A DNA stretch of 5,592 nt. Origin: Methanobacterium sp. GTDB taxonomy: Archaea; Methanobacteriota; Methanobacteria; Methanobacteriales; Methanobacteriaceae. How positions within the stretch are numbered: the stretch's first letter is position 1; the number at the start of each line of letters is the position of its first letter. The DNA is taken from positions 1 through 5,592 of the forward strand of contig JACWMK010000093.1 in the NCBI GenBank assembly GCA_015661405.1. The letters run 5' to 3'. Under the pieces are notes generated by a model, which saw nothing but the letters and a program-made list of their open reading frames with translations, searched no databases and was not told the origin of the DNA. Below, one piece after another: positions 4,716 through 5,592 of the stretch. A program made the translations under genes and the position numbers.

Positions 4716-4869
4716 TTAAAGGGATTTTTTTATTTTTTCAAATCTTTCCATGAAAATTTCTATTCGTTTCTCGTTAGGTGCTAGTTTTTTTTCTTAATAT
4801 CCTCCAGGAAAGAAATATAATCATCAATTTCATGTAGTATTGCTCAAAATCTATTTTCACTAAGTCACA
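4716..4869 (-). pseudogene. Frameshifted C-terminal remnant of an unrecognised protein
   Basis: Three minus-strand frames carry protein-like text in succession. Frame one gives DLVKIDFEQYYMKL (4866-4825), shared with the frame at 2256-2768. A second gives AILHEIDDYISFLEDIKKK, which overlaps the first and runs into an eight-A run at 4785-4792. Beyond that run a third frame gives EKRIEIFMERFEKIKKSL and TAA at 4716-4718. Dropping one A from the run joins the second and third frames cleanly, so slippage in the A-run is the likely lesion. The amphipathic, Lys/Glu-rich helices would suit the C-terminus of a small regulator such as those often found beside exporters, but no DNA-binding part is left and I do not name a family. 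It lies between the two exporter genes; the N-terminal part is missing. Confidence 0.5.
4826..4857. repeat. Dispersed repeat, copy 2 (encodes DFEQYYMKL)
   Basis: This is the partner of 2293-2324, identical at 28 of 32 positions. Its left flank (4799-4835) also matches 1568-1603 in the K+ channel leader through an eight-base ATCCTCCA and a 13-base ATCAATTTCATGT at nearly equal spacing. Confidence 0.6.
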
Positions 4870-4915
4870 CCACCAAATACCATGCAATCTATAATTGACT
4901 TATCCTCATCGTGAT

Positions 4916-5592
4916 TTAGATGTTAATCTCTCCGGGCGCGTCTTCATAGCCAATTTCTTCATCATCCTTCCTTTCATTGCTCATGTGTAAATCTTTTAGG
5001 AAGAAACATAATACAAATCCAATAATGTTCATTACAACTGCTATAAGGAATACATTATGAATAGCCGTAACTAGAAGAGATGATGAAACATGTACTTTAG
5101 CTGTTTGTAAATTGAGATTCAAAGTCGTGTTTACAATAGCTCCTAAAACTGCTAAACCAATTACACCACCTAGAAATCGGAAATACATTGTGGATGATGT
5201 TACTACGCCCAGGTCTCGTTTGGTCACTGCATTTTGAGCTGCCACGGTGAATATAGGTAATGCGAGACCTGCTCCTATTCCAGCGATTACTTCATAAACT
5301 ATTAATTCTAGGTAAGTGGTGTTGGTGTTTAATGTGGAAAGCAAGAACATGCCTAATATGCCTATTGCAAATGAAGTAATGGCAAGTTTTTTGTAAGTGC
5401 CTGTTTTGCTGATAATCTGCCCAGATAGGATTGCTGAAACTATCATACTGAACATTAATGGTGTTAAATATGTCCCTGAAGCTGAAGGGGTTAGACCTTG
5501 CACTAATTGTAAGAAAAGTGGAATGTAAACCGCGCCAACTAACATTACAGCGCCTAGAAGAATCATACAGACAGATGAAATGCTGAATACGG
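4916..5592 (-). CDS. DHA2-type MFS multidrug/proton antiporter, C-terminal part (5' end outside window)
   Basis: The last roughly 225 residues of a drug:proton antiporter of the EmrB/QacA-like group are visible. The frame stays open to the right edge (VFSISSVC precedes the first internal Met at 5566), so that Met is internal and not the start. About six membrane segments remain, matching segments 9-14 of a 14-TM protein. Typical features are VYIPLFLQLVQGLTPSASG, in which the cytoplasm-to-membrane turn and the following 'G-yLtPlm' are family hallmarks, the loop GQIISKTGTYKK, and the GIGAGLALP...NAVTKRDLGVVTSS segment. The protein ends in an acidic cytoplasmic tail (KDDEEIGYEDAPGEINI). Unlike the exporter at 2885-4618 it has no long insertion before the last segment, so the two are distant relatives and not recent duplicates. 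About 300 bases with a coding remnant separate them. Confidence 0.93.
   Translation of the reverse strand, partial: VFSISSVCMILLGAVMLVGAVYIPLFLQLVQGLTPSASGTYLTPLMFSMIVSAILSGQIISKTGTYKKLAITSFAIGILGMFLLSTLNTNTTYLELIVYEVIAGIGAGLALPIFTVAAQNAVTKRDLGVVTSSTMYFRFLGGVIGLAVLGAIVNTTLNLNLQTAKVHVSSSLLVTAIHNVFLIAVVMNIIGFVLCFFLKDLHMSNERKDDEEIGYEDAPGEINI

Noticed and set aside
2885..5592. The two exporters as a recent tandem duplication
   Set aside because: They differ in the C-terminal insertion, tail and most of the comparable sequence; only general family motifs are shared.
1..5592. Transposon or insertion-sequence ends explaining the remnants
   Set aside because: No transposase frame, no terminal inverted repeats around the remnants and no clear target-site duplications; the repeats seen are direct and coding in origin.

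Overview
The window looks like part of a methanogenic archaeon's chromosome, most plausibly Methanobacteriales (Methanobacterium-like). This rests on strong AT bias, GGAGG/GGTGAT ribosome-binding sites, frequent TTG starts, TATA-like promoter elements, and the mix of small stand-alone response regulator, UspA, six-TM potassium channel and DHA2-type exporters. It is a judgement from style, not a database match.

All intact genes lie on the minus strand, so in transcription order the window reads from right to left. It opens with the C-terminal half of a 14-TM drug:proton antiporter (4916-5592, cut by the window edge). Next is a decayed coding remnant (about 4716-4869), then a complete, longer DHA2-like exporter (2885-4618, more likely starting at the TTG at 4591). 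Next come the truncated, frameshifted tail of a universal stress protein (about 2657-2853) and an uncharacterised charged protein segment (2256 to about 2594). The USP tail and this segment happen to share one open frame, so gene finders will report a single 170-residue protein. A single-domain CheY-like response regulator (1736-2143) and a voltage-gated-type K+ channel with a TVGYGD filter (775-1557) follow. The left 770 bases contain no intact gene: an unrecognised broken coding remnant on the minus strand (488-738), an AT-rich spacer, and a plus-strand remnant at the edge (3-252) that may be a Roadblock/LC7 protein.

The functional theme is envelope and stress physiology: two exporters, a K+ channel, a phosphorylation-dependent signalling domain and stress-protein debris. 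No operon is certain, because the spacers are 110-300 bases and several hold remnants.

The most distinctive feature is the spacer content. Short, related coding fragments recur: a 32-base segment encoding a DFEQYY motif occurs downstream of both transporters, a related piece lies in the K+ channel leader, and a roughly 31-base direct repeat brackets the response-regulator gene. Together with at least four frameshifts, this suggests a site of repeated duplication, recombination and gene decay. I see no CRISPR array, tRNA, rRNA, transposase or clear new multi-gene system.
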